Assembly: GCA_003427395.1 (NCBI GenBank)
Contig: BFEA01000781.1
Span: 61,647-85,486 of the forward strand
Length of the DNA: 23,840 bases
Direction: 5' to 3'
Source of the DNA: Chara braunii
Taxonomy: Eukaryota; Streptophyta; Charophyceae; Charales; Characeae
The notes under the pieces were generated by a model. The model searched no databases. It saw only the letters and a list, made by a program, of their open reading frames with translations, and had not been told where the DNA came from. Made by a program: the position numbers and the translations under genes. Below are positions 1-8,076 of this stretch, in pieces. The stretch's first letter is position 1, and every line of letters begins with the position of its first letter.

Positions 1-50
1 GGAGGGGGGGGAGGGGGAGGGAGGGAGGGGGGAAGGGGGGGGAAGACTTG
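1..50. repeat. G-rich polypurine low-complexity tract
   Basis: Runs of three to nine G separated by single A or AA residues fill the window edge. Several GGG runs could form a quadruplex on this strand. No gene is associated with it, and the tract may continue outside the window. Confidence 0.9.
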
Positions 51-86
51 GGAATAGATGAAAGATATTGGGGTAACTTCAGTAGA

Positions 87-247
87 GTCACAAAAACGAG
101 TTATAATTGCACTATGGGCCAAGATGCAGTTTGCAATTGCACTTCGGGCACCCTACCTGGCTAGAAAGCTGGGCTGTATACATTGACAGACCTGCAATTT
201 GAAACTGTATCTTGGCCCATAGTGCAATTATAACTCATTTTTGTGAC
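87..247. mobile_element. Foldback / MITE-like long hairpin
   Basis: Two 55-nt arms (87-141 and 193-247) are inverted complements with only four mismatches, around a 51-nt spacer. The arms begin GTCACAAAAA and end TTTTTGTGAC. There is no coding capacity. A 161-bp element that is mostly inverted repeat is typical of a miniature foldback transposon. A hairpin small-RNA precursor is the alternative. Flanking DNA has CTTC-GTAG similarity on both sides, but no clean target-site duplication could be assigned. It lies just upstream of the LINE-A remnant. Confidence 0.75.
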
Positions 248-299
248 TTCCGCGTAGTTTCTACGTTTTATATGCAGAACATTTTGATAAAATTTTCTG

Positions 300-1387
300 A
301 TAGAGAAGATGTTAGTGTACAATCACGGAAGCCTTCCTGGTAGAATGGTGAACCATCCTGCGGAGGGGGCCAGTGCTCCGGGAAGGGGACTGGGTGGCTT
401 AGACAGGAGAGACCAACAGAGCGGGGCTGGTACATATGGTAACGCCAGAGGAGGCGTTGATTGAATGGTACAGGATAGAGGTGAGCGGGGAGCTAAAGGG
501 GAGTCGGGACTCATTCGAATGGTCCGTGAATCAGAAGTTACACAAAATCAAAACCATAGGGGAGAGAGAAAACAGGTGGGCATTCTGCCCGGAGGTAGTA
601 GTGAAAGATCTCCTCATAGATCCTGAGGAGTGGATATGGAACCCCACCACACAAAATAACCCCCGCCCAATGAAGCCTAAAACGCTCTCAAACCTCTCTG
701 TGAAGTCATCTTACAAGATGCTAAGAGTTAAATGTTGCCTAAGGGATGTGGTGATAGACAGATGGCAGAGACACCTCAATGTGGAAAGACAACTGCTCAC
801 ACCGATACGTTGGTTCAGCGACAATAAGTGCAAGCCTGACAAGATAACATCTCTGCAATGGCAAATCTTTCACCGCTGTCTACCCACAAATGATTGGGTG
901 ATTGATCATATACAGTTGGAACAGCAAGGCAGGGCCCAACCATTGTGTCCACGATGTCTGTCGGGCTTTCGGGGGAGGAAAAGGGTTGAGACAGTTGAAC
1001 ACATCTTCTTGCAATGCCCTGCAACAGTCCTCAATTCGAGATGGTGGGACAGACTATGGCAGCAAATAGCCCCAGAGTAAAGGTGGCCATGGGAGTGGCG
1101 GGCCATACTCATGGGCTATTGCCCGCCCCTCCAAAGAGACTCTTTCGTCTGGAACATGTTCCATTTGGGTCGAAAAACGATATTATGGATTTTATGGTGG
1201 CAACGCTGTGCTCTGGCTCTGGACCAGGTCCGGGTGGAAGGGGAAGGACGAATAGAACAATTCAAACACCACTTCCAACTAGAACTTATGCATCGGTGGG
1301 AGGTTGTCAAACAGACACTGGACACCCTTCACAAGTGTAAGGATATATCTGAGCAAATAGTGCAGTTCTCTAAAGAATGGTTGGGAG
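300..1387 (+). mobile_element. LINE-A, 5' portion (non-LTR retrotransposon, split by LINE-B)
   Basis: This is the C-terminal part of a LINE ORF2, truncated at its 5' side. It stops matching the family after the codons for EWLG near 1386 and resumes at 3632, where the missing C-terminal segment is found. LINE-B fills the space between. A short GGGAG occurs at both junctions (1383-1387 and 3633-3637) and is a candidate target-site duplication, though purine-rich sequence makes it ambiguous. The left boundary is approximate: similarity to LINE-B is readable from about 310. Confidence 0.8.
328..1387 (+). pseudogene. LINE-A ORF2 remnant: post-RT region with zf-RVT zinc knuckle
   Basis: One frame is readable through the whole span but is broken by stops at 349-351, 400-402 and 1078-1080. 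It begins with a GDWVA segment shared with LINE-B, then LSVKSSYKML (about 690-720), the typical entry to the reverse transcriptase zinc-binding domain. SLQWQIFHRCLPTNDW follows. Next is a complete CX2CX14HX4C knuckle: Cys codons at 946 and 955, His at 1000, Cys at 1015. A Trp-rich tail (LWWQRC) follows. In LINEs this region lies downstream of the polymerase and is thought to help bind nucleic acid. The polymerase domain itself is absent, so the copy is dead. Confidence 0.85.
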
Positions 1388-1451
1388 CATTGGCGCTGGA
1401 ACATCTAGCCCGACTGGCCCCTGAAGCCCCCCAAACTACTCACCCGCTAAT

Positions 1452-3110
1452 ATGGCTGGAGAACCGATTCTGGACAATCTCGCGCAAGCTCCCCCGAGAA
1501 GGGAGGGGCTGGACGGAGGCGACCAGATTCTGGACAACTTCTGGTCATCCTTGCTGGATACCTGGCACAGACTCCCGCTCCCAGACAAAATCTATCTTGA
1601 CCGTTGGGAGGAAGTCTACCGGCAACCCCTTTTTGGAAACCGATGGGTGACCAACTTGAGTGGTTGTATCATGATAAGCTCAACCTTGCCTTGGAAAAGT
1701 TGGGTAAAGAGAAGGGTGCACAAGGTTGGGGATCTCTGGGACAATGACAGAAGGGACTGGAAAACAAGAGACCAGATGCGAGGAATCATATGATACTACC
1801 ACCACGTAGAGGAGCATTTGGATAACCTGATTGAAGCTATCCCGCTGGCATGGTACCGAATCCTTAAACAAGGTCCCTCCTTAAAAGAAGGCGACTGGGT
1901 AGCAAGCACGGAGTCTCCTCAAAGGATAGGTCAAATACACATGGTTTCACCCCAGACTGTCCTGGTTGAACACTACAGAACTTGAACCACTAGAACTGAC
2001 ACCCTCCAAGGTAGCAGAGCCCCCCTCGAATGGAAAGAGATAGCATCTGTGTATCGAGTGAGAGTTCTAAAAGAGAAAGGACAGAGGGTGGTGATCCAAC
2101 CCTTCAAATCAATCCAGGACCTGACCCTGGACCCAGCAGAAAGGACATGGGACCCCCCCCAACAGAGGGGAGGCCCCAAAGCAGGTCACATCAGCCTACA
2201 CCAGCTGTCGGTCAAATCAGCCTATAAAATGCTCAGACCTAAAAGATGGCTGAGAGACATAGTAAACTTGAACGACCGATGGGCCAGACACCTAAATGTG
2301 GATCGCTCTCTTCTGACTCCAATTAAATGGTTCCAAGAACAGAAACAAAACCTATGAAAATCACATCCCTGCAGTGGCAGATTGCCCACCGCTGTCTGCC
2401 AACAAATGACTGGCTGACTGACCGTACTAATTTAGAACAAAAAGGTCTGCTGCTTCCGTGGCGCCAACGGTGTCAGAGCCTTTTCCCTTTCTACAAGAAG
2501 GCGGCAACCATCGAACACATCTTCATGCAATGCTCGATCGCCGAATTTATATGGAGATGGTGGGATCGCATATGGAGAAAAATGGAATCTGCATTTCCCT
2601 GACCCTGGTCTTGGCCAGCCATATTGGCCGGCCATTGGCCACAGGCAGAAGCAGCCACAACCTTCGTAGAGAATATGTACAGACTCGGAAGGAGAGCGGT
2701 GATATGGGCACTTTGGTGGCAGAGATGCACGCTGGCTATGGAAAAGGTGAGAGTAGAGGAACCAGAAATCACCAAACAGATTCAACAGCAGGTACATTTC
2801 CAACTCTACACAAAGGTGGCTAGACACAAAAGCACAATTAGACCTCTTTAAACGAGTAGGAGATGTTAGGAGACGGATCACAACATTTTGGACAGACTGG
2901 GTGGGAGGGGAGAGAGAAGGATGGATTGCAAGAGTAGAATGGAGCGGAGACAGGGGAGAGGGACAGAGGGACTTGGAAGAGATGAGAGACTACCGCCTAA
3001 GCTTCAAAGACTGGACAAACATAGAACCCTCATTCCCACTTCGCCCCCCCGCTGATTTTCCAGACCCCTTCCTACCCCATGCTCTTTCCCTGGCAGAGAT
3101 CCTGTCCTGA
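1452..3110 (+). pseudogene. LINE-B ORF2 remnant (end of RT region to C-terminus)
   Basis: Frame 3 reads from 1452 to about 2350, with stops at 1791-1793 and 1983-1985. A one-base loss near 2350 moves the reading to frame 2. Frame 2 has a stop at 2600-2602, where LINE-C has Trp. A one-base gain near 2806 moves it to frame 3, which ends at 3108-3110. Segments in order: IYLDRWEEVYRQPLFGNRW and KVGDLWD (end of the RT region), GDWVAS, LSVKSAYKML (about 2205-2234), SLQWQIAHRCLPTNDW, the zinc knuckle, ALWWQRC, and the conserved tail DFPDPFLPHALSLAE. The first zinc ligand is lost: the codon at 2462-2464 is Arg (CGC) where LINE-C has TGC. Confidence 0.85.
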
Positions 3111-3166
3111 ATGATAAAATCCTGTAACCCAGTCTTCTACACATTCTTACTCATACAAGGAACTCC

Positions 3167-3186
3167 TCCCTGGAGCCCCCTAGGGA
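3167..3186 (+). other. LINE 3' UTR hairpin H1 (LINE-B copy)
   Basis: TCCCTGGAGCCCCCTAGGGA folds as a six-pair stem, with a terminal G·U, over a C-rich loop. Outer CC/GG extends it. The counterparts are 10933-10952 in LINE-C and 4020-4039 in LINE-A. In LINE-A both sides of the stem changed together. Confidence 0.65.
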
Positions 3187-3225
3187 GGTTTTTCTTCTGC
3201 TAACAACCATTTTTCCTTTTTTTCG

Positions 3226-3275
3226 CTGCTCAGTGAACGCCGCCTTCTACGGATTGGGGCAGTCAATGCTGGCAG
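3226..3275 (+). other. LINE 3' UTR element H2 (extra, diverged copy in LINE-B)
   Basis: It has the invariant outer arms CTGCTCAG and TCAATGCTGGCAG, which pair with one bulged T. The interior differs from the other three copies and has no clear inner stem. It is a second H2 in the same UTR, 171 bp upstream of the canonical one. Confidence 0.5.
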
Positions 3276-3396
3276 CCTGAGCACTCTAAACAAGAAAGTA
3301 TGGGGGATTGGGAGGGGGAGGGAGGAACTAGTGTGTATCAGTAGGTATCCGGCGCCGGGTTCAGGGTGAAGAGGTTCCCCCTTCCTTTCAAATATC

Positions 3397-3441
3397 CTGC
3401 TCAGTCAATCCCCTGGATCCCAGGGTAATCAATGCTGGCAG
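3397..3441 (+). other. LINE 3' UTR element H2 (LINE-B canonical copy)
   Basis: The outer stem CTGC(T)CAG/CTGGCAG encloses an inner perfect stem CCCTGG-ATC-CCAGGG. It is almost identical to the LINE-C copy at 11340-11384 and diverged in LINE-A at 4149-4193. Confidence 0.65.
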
Positions 3442-3563
3442 GGACCCCCCCCCCGTAACTGTTTTTTTTTTCTGATGTACTCTATATCCAATCTATATAT
3501 GGGACGCTGAACCCATTTTCCAGCAGGTGATGCTCCCCACCAATAAATGGAGCCTCTCCCCAG

Positions 3564-3601
3564 GTGCTAGTGGTGTCTGCTCTTATCAGCACCACTAACA
3601 C
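3564..3601 (+). other. LINE 3'-terminal hairpin H3 (LINE-B copy)
   Basis: GTGCTAGTGGTG pairs with CACCACTAACAC with one mismatch. The loop contains TGCTCTTATCAG. It sits about 20 bp before the poly-A. LINE-C has the same hairpin (11489-11524) with an A-T pair in place of a G-C pair. A 3'-terminal hairpin is a known recognition signal for LINE reverse transcriptases that require a specific template end. Confidence 0.65.
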
Positions 3602-3631
3602 TGGCGGGGGCATGTTTAAAATAAAAAAAAA

Positions 3632-3853
3632 AGGGAGAGGGAGGTGTGGGTGGCAGAGGTCTGATGGTCAGGGGACTGGGATGGGAAGGAAGGAGGGGAG
3701 GAAGGACAGGGTAGTGGAGCAGTGGCCCGGGATTACCATAAGAGGTTTAAGGAATGGCTGACAGTTAACCCCAACTTCCCCCTCAAGTCTGCAGAAGAAT
3801 TCCCTGATTTGTTCCCCCCCCACTCGCTGTCTTTAGAGATCAGACTGCAATAA
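3632..3853 (+). pseudogene. LINE-A ORF2 remnant, C-terminal segment after the LINE-B insertion
   Basis: It resumes with REREVWVAEV, matching GEREG.IAKVV in LINE-C, followed by WSGD after a stop at 3662-3664. RDYHKRFKEW and EEFPDLFPPHSLSLE follow, matching RDYRLVFKDW and TDFPDPFPPHALSLAE in LINE-C. It ends at TAA 3851-3853, at the same relative point as the other two copies. This segment is what shows LINE-B to be nested rather than merely adjacent. Confidence 0.8.
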
Positions 3854-4019
3854 ACGACATTGTGCTTGAACATTTTCCTAATCATTACTTAAATTCGGCT
3901 CCAGTCTAGCGACCTGATCTAGTCTGGCAGGTTGTAGTAGCAGGAAGGCATTGGGTATGGCTTCGGGAGCGCAAAGGATCGGTGGATTTAGGGGAGGGGC
4001 AGGGAGACGGAAGGAGATC

Positions 4020-4039
4020 CCACTGGTGCCCCCCAGTGG
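4020..4039 (+). other. LINE 3' UTR hairpin H1 (LINE-A copy)
   Basis: CCACTGGTGCCCCCCAGTGG forms a perfect stem with a C-rich loop. Compared base by base with LINE-B it shows T-A to C-G, C-G to A-T and G·U to G-C changes at paired positions. Confidence 0.65.
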
Positions 4040-4148
4040 CTCCACCTGAATCCCTGGCCAGGTCAAGGAATGGAATGTTTGCCCCACACTCATGCGCTTC
4101 TTCAGAAAGCTCTGCTTACGTAACTCCTAGGGACATCCATGCAACAAC

Positions 4149-4193
4149 CTGCTCAGTTAATCCTCTGGAAACTAGAGTAATCAATGCTGGCAG
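4149..4193 (+). other. LINE 3' UTR element H2 (LINE-A copy)
   Basis: The outer CTGC(T)CAG/CTGGCAG stem is intact. The inner stem is CTCTGG-AAA-CTAGAG, which keeps pairing through a C-G to T-A double change plus one G·U. Confidence 0.65.
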
Positions 4194-4230
4194 GCTTTTT
4201 CCAGATACCTTTCCAGAGTGTGTTCTCCTT

Positions 4231-4231
<1 letters not shown>

Positions 4232-4263
<32 letters not shown>

Positions 4264-4266
4264 AAA
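4232..4266. repeat. (CA)n followed by A25
   Basis: A short CA repeat runs directly into 25 consecutive A residues (4242-4266). This could be a retroposon tail or slippage within the LINE-A 3' UTR. Confidence 0.85.
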
Positions 4267-4330
4267 CATCAGCATCTTTATTATTAGTGTCATCATCTCA
4301 CAGTTTACATCGAATCATCACCATCATTTA

Positions 4331-4352
4331 TCATCATCATCATCATCATCAT
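4331..4352. repeat. CAT trinucleotide microsatellite
   Basis: About seven consecutive TCA/CAT units, preceded by imperfect ATC/CAT repeats from about 4312. Confidence 0.9.
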
Positions 4353-4472
4353 ATGAGGGACGCTGAACCCAGTTCTCAGCATTTTCGGTTCGGTCACTCC
4401 GGGTAGACTGTGAGGACCCCGGCCTCAATCTTCTTATTGGTAATATAAGCCTTGGGCACTGGGTCCTTTTGG

Positions 4473-4492
4473 AAAAAAAAAAAAAAAAAAAA
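4473..4492. repeat. A20 tract, probable LINE-A poly-A tail
   Basis: Twenty consecutive A follow TCCTTTTGG. They lie downstream of the last block shared with the LINE 3' UTRs. Confidence 0.6.
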
Positions 4493-4806
4493 GTGTACAA
4501 GAGGCAGACAAGGGGAGGAGCTGCAGTAAAATGGGCGGAACAATCACGATCAGGGAAAAAAGATCCGAGCAGGAAACATAGCGCCGGTCTTCAGATAATC
4601 TATTATGTGCTCTCTGGATTGCGGGAACCTAAAGGTGTCTTGCTGTTGATCGAAGAAGCATCGGGCCCTCCAGGCAATAATCAGCATGTGACGTGCCAAC
4701 TTCTGTGCTTGAACGAGAAGCCCTGTGTTCTCTTTTCTTTTCGGCCATTAATCACACTCGTAATTTGTCCCCGGAGCATCTCCACAATCCTACTTCAATG
4801 TCTACC
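4493..4806. other. Noncoding stretch, nothing recognised
   Basis: Only a short open frame of no recognisable family crosses this stretch. I see no repeat shared with the rest of the window and no RNA gene. Confidence 0.5.
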
Positions 4807-4962
4807 GCTCAGGATCGTCACCCTCCAGTTATCTCAACGGGGGTAACCTGGCCGGGCAGCGGTTGTAGGTAACAAGGTTAAGTAGAGCCCCACTTACCCT
4901 ACTCAGCCCAGATCGAAGCATAGTCGGACGAGCCTTGTCACACGGGTACTTCGGACGCTAGG
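4807..4962 (+). repeat. Dispersed repeat X, copy 1
   Basis: Shares ordered blocks with 8905-9045: CTCAGG, GGTAACCTGG/GGTGACTTGG, GTAGGTAACAAGG/ATAGGTACCAAGG, CGGACGAGCC/CAGACGAGCC and ACTTCGGACGC. It is diverged, roughly two-thirds identical by eye. Nature unknown; it may be a SINE body or a retroelement fragment. Confidence 0.45.
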
Positions 4963-6282
4963 TATATGCATTTTCTACAAGTCCCATAGGTGGACCTCCT
5001 CCTGTCTGGAAAGGGGGCGCAGCGCGACCAGGAGCGTTGCGCCCCCGCTCGAGCACCATCGGAGCGGACGCGGCGCGATGAGGGAGTCAACGGAGAGTCA
5101 TGCGACGCGGTGGGCGGGTGAGGGTTGTGGTGCGTGAGACTTGACAGTGGGAGGGTAGAGATGACGTGGCGTGACTTGGTGTGGCCTGCCTTTTGAAAGC
5201 ACAGGAATGTCATCTCCGACTTCACGCTTCATCTAGTGATGCTGGAGGTCAGCACGCTGGTTGAAGGGAAGACTGTCTTTGAAAGGGGGCAGGTCTTCAT
5301 GAGATTCTTGGCATATGGGTTGCCTTTGCATCCCTGCCTGCGTAGTTTTGGGGAGGATGGTTGGTTGATGCAGGCTGAAAGGGAGGAGCGCGTCCTCACG
5401 TGGAGTGGGAGGAGGATTGGAGGCGACATCGAGTCCGTTTTTTGAAGGGCAAAGTTGTATCGGCGGCAACTGCGTCTTAGTCACAAGGGTATCCGGAGTG
5501 CGAGGGTGATGTGGTCGATTTTGTTCACTTTGTTGATTGTATCTTCAAGATGAGCTTGCTTTTGTTTGGATAGACCCTCTCGCCGATCACATGAGGTATA
5601 ATGGTTTTCTGTTGTAGTCACCAAACTGGATTACCTTGATTCGTGTTGTAAGTTTCTAGTTCTGATCTCCGAAAATTTCAATCTCTGAGTTTACATGTCG
5701 TGTTCTTCATTCATATTTTTTAGTAGACCTTGGTCGGTAGTTTTTTTTTTTTTTACTTTCTCATATACTGTCTTCATTGTCGATTCGTCTTCGGCTTAGA
5801 ATTTCCTGATCATTGTCTTATTGACTTTCCCTTTTTATGTTTGGTAATTCCTGATTTACACTCTGAGCGATTTCTTGAACTAGGGTTCTGGAAATCAAAG
5901 TCGGAAGTCCGTGAGGACATCATCATCAACTTCCTATTCTGTTTCTCCTTTTGAAATTTCGATGTCTGCGATTGACCTTCTGAATTGGATGCCAAAATTC
6001 ATGACCTAAATTTCCTTGATTACTTTGTGATCTTATCTTCAAATTTTAAATCTAAAAAAAAACATTCCAGATAGATTCTTAATCTTGTTCCTGATTTTCG
6101 ATGGAAAGCTCTATGGCTGTACATCTTAATTTTATTGGGGTGTTTTTTTCTGTTGATGATTGCCTCAAAGTTTGCTTGTTTGCTTAGGGGGGAACTAGAA
6201 TGGGTGGATGGAAAGAAGAATGGGGACTTTCAACAAACTGAAGATGTTGGTTAGGGTGAGTAGGTTAGGAGGACGATGATGG
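4963..6282. other. Noncoding stretch without recognised features
   Basis: GC-rich to about 5500, then T-rich (about 5500-6180) with a T12 tract near 5740. Short open frames on both strands overlap each other and resemble no family I know. The T-rich part could be an intron or leader, but I found no exons to attach to it. Confidence 0.4.
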
Positions 6283-6960
6283 GACGACATAGGCCGGTGC
6301 TGGAGCTTTGCTGTGTGACCCAGGGGGAGCTTGAGACCTATGGAGTTATGCCGAGGGTGGAAGGCATAACCAGATCATCCAACGTAGTCGGCGCCGGGGT
6401 TTGGACCTTATAACCTGTTCAGGGGTTTGTCGCTAAAGGAATTGTCGAGGGAGGAAGGCACTTCCTGTCCGTTAGAACTAGGTTCGTCGGTACTGGGGAG
6501 GGTTGTGGTGCCCAGTTACCCTAGCAGAGGGGGGTACGAGTACTGAAAACCAGGACTGACGGTCCGCTTGTTGAAAGGGGGATGAATTTTAGGATAATTG
6601 GTATTAATTCCTAGTTTCGACCCCCTTTTTTTGAATTCTATCCTGGTTGGCCGTTAGGGGGATTTGAGAATGTTTAGGATTCTGGGGCCTCTATCAACTT
6701 TTCCTAGGCTACTTTGAAGTTGTTATACTCAGCGATCTGCGGCTGTTCGATGCCAGAACGACGCTGGCCGGTGCCGGGGTGTTGCCCTGTAACCTGTTGA
6801 CACAGGAGCGTGAGGCATGGTAGAGAGATCTGGGGATGCTTTGGGGTGGGCATCTCATGGAACAACCAAGGTTGGCTGCTGGGAAGACGCTGGCCGGAGC
6901 TGGGGCGAGTTGCGCTGCCCTGTAACCCAGCAGGAAGTGGGGGTATGAGGCCTGGAAGAG
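6283..6960 (+). repeat. Five degenerate G-rich repeats (consensus start GACGCTGGCCGGTGCNGGGG)
   Basis: Copies start near 6283, 6381, 6482, 6759 and 6885. Each has GGCCGGTGCTGG/GGCGCCGGGG/CGTCGGTACTGGGG-like sequence, then a TTG block, then CCTGTAACC(C/T) or CCAGTTACCC, then CAGG/CAGAGG and a GTA(T/C)GAG or GTGAGGC ending. Copies 4 and 5 are the most alike. Irregular spacing (about 100-275 bp) indicates an old tandem array broken by indels. Confidence 0.6.
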
Positions 6961-7062
6961 CTCGGCAGGGAGTAAAACAACTTTGAGGAACTCTGGAAGG
7001 GCTGGTTAGGGAGCTCGAGATTTTTTGGCGTTTCTTTTACGACCCCGGCGGTCTATTCTAGA

Positions 7063-7551
7063 AAGAAACGAGGAGAGTGGGAGAAAGAGATGGTGGGATA
7101 TCATGCGTCCTACTAGTGAGGGGGCTAGCTGGTAGGATTGGAAGAGGGCATAGCAGCAGTAGAGATGGTGGCTCTACTGCAGTAAGTCTTGCCGGAGTGA
7201 GGAACAGAGGATTGATGTTTTCTTTTTTTCTGAGTTGGATTTTGAATCCTGCGTATTCTTGAAGCCTGTTGTAGTCATTTCCTAAGTAGCTCCAACTTTC
7301 TGAGCCAAAAAAGAACGAGGCCAGTGGGGAGATGGTGGGATATCACGCGTCCTACTAGTGAGGGGGCTAGCTGGTAGGATGGGAATAGGGTATAGCAGCA
7401 GCGGAGATGGTGGCTCTGCTGCAGTAAGTCTTGCCGGAGTGAGGTAAAGTGGATGGATGGGGGGGTTTCTGAGTAGTTTTCTGAATTCAGTTCATATTCT
7501 GAAGTTTGTCGTGGTCATTTTCTAAGTAGCTCCAATTTTTTCTGAGCCAAA
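7063..7551. repeat. Tandem duplication, period about 242 bp, two copies
   Basis: Copy 1 (7063-7309) and copy 2 (7310-7551) share GATGGTGGGATATCA, CGTCCTACTAGTGAGGGGGC, GCTAGCTGGTAGGAT, ATGGTGGCTCT, GCAGTAAGTCTTGCCGGAG and CTAAGTAGCTCCAA at offset 242. Divergence is about 15% by eye, more in the 3' half. No coding potential. Confidence 0.85.
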
Positions 7552-7623
7552 GCCGGGTAATGGCCCCAGCATCTCAATTTTCACAATTTTATGTAAATTT
7601 CGAATAGATTGGAGCCATGTTCC

Positions 7624-7648
7624 CAAAAAAAAAAAAAAAACAAAAAAA
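7624..7648. repeat. A-rich tract
   Basis: A16-C-A8 follows GGAGCCATGTTCCC. It could be the tail of a retroposed element reading on the plus strand. Confidence 0.6.
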
Positions 7649-7775
7649 AGAGACCTCTTCCTGTCCCTACCCTACGTTGTTATGTTGTTCATTGTGTACA
7701 CTATGGTTGTGCCGTTGTTATTTTGGTCGTTGTTGGTTGGTTGTAATCCTTGATTGTTTTGATTATCCTGGGAAG

Positions 7776-7997
7776 CAGGTTATCCCACTCATCTATCTTG
7801 GGCTCACACGCACCCCCTCCCCCCCCTAAGCATTGGTCTCAGAAATCGGTAGGTACGAGGCCACTCTACCGTTCCTGTTACCTCTATCCTTGACCATGCG
7901 CCGGAGACCCTAAGGCTACGATTTCTCCATCTGACTTGTATCCAACTGGCATCCCATCCATTCTTTGTACAACCATATGATCTGCCCACCTGAGCCA
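7776..7997 (-). mobile_element. SINE copy 1 of a head-to-tail dimer
   Basis: Read on the minus strand, it starts with TGGCTCAGGTGG (7997-7986), a good pol III A-box. A body follows: GGTTGGATACAAGTC, TTAGGGTCTCC, GAGGATAGAGG. Then comes a G-rich tract and a tail GTGTGAGC...GAGTGGGATAACC. Body and tail recur in copy 2 at offset 222. The B-box is not clear, so the tRNA origin is supported mainly by the A-box and by position. Confidence 0.6.
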
Positions 7998-8030
7998 CAG
8001 GTTATCCCACTCATCTTGGCGCTCACACGC

Positions 8031-8076
<46 letters not shown>

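Larger units (their letters stand above)
3111..3622 (+). other. LINE-B 3' UTR
   Basis: This noncoding tail has two tandem CTGCTCAG...CTGGCAG elements (3226-3275 and 3397-3441) and a terminal hairpin at 3564-3601. It has a short C run (3448-3456) and a T run (about 3464-3472). Blocks conserved with LINE-C are separated by lineage-specific sequence, which argues that the conserved blocks were functionally retained. Confidence 0.75.
1388..3632 (+). mobile_element. LINE-B, 5'-truncated copy nested in LINE-A
   Basis: The element runs from a truncated ORF2 start to a 10-nt poly-A (3623-3632). LINE-A coding sequence lies on both sides, so this is an insertion within an older element. Its 3' UTR (3111-3622) shares long blocks with LINE-C: the TCCCTGGAGCCCCCTAGGGA hairpin, the CTGCTCAG...CTGGCAG element, the GGGACGCTG block and the terminal hairpin before the poly-A. 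5' truncation plus a poly-A end is the usual mark of target-primed reverse transcription. Confidence 0.85.
3633..4492 (+). mobile_element. LINE-A, 3' portion with 3' UTR and poly-A
   Basis: It carries the coding end (to 3853), then a 3' UTR with hairpin H1 (4020-4039), H2 (4149-4193) and the GGGACGCTGAACCC block (4357-4370), in the same order as LINE-B and LINE-C. A (CA)n/(A)25 tract (4232-4266) and a CAT microsatellite (4331-4352) separate these blocks. The element could end at the A25 tract or at the A20 at 4473-4492. The order of shared blocks favours the latter. No H3 hairpin was found. Confidence 0.65.

Noticed and set aside
436-1080. A functional host gene encoding a zinc-finger protein
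   Set aside because: The open frame is the zf-RVT tail of a LINE with in-frame stops on both sides and homologous remnants in LINE-B and LINE-C.
4982-5225. GC-rich stretch that might be ribosomal RNA
   Set aside because: No recognisable conserved rRNA blocks, and it is flanked by ordinary noncoding DNA.
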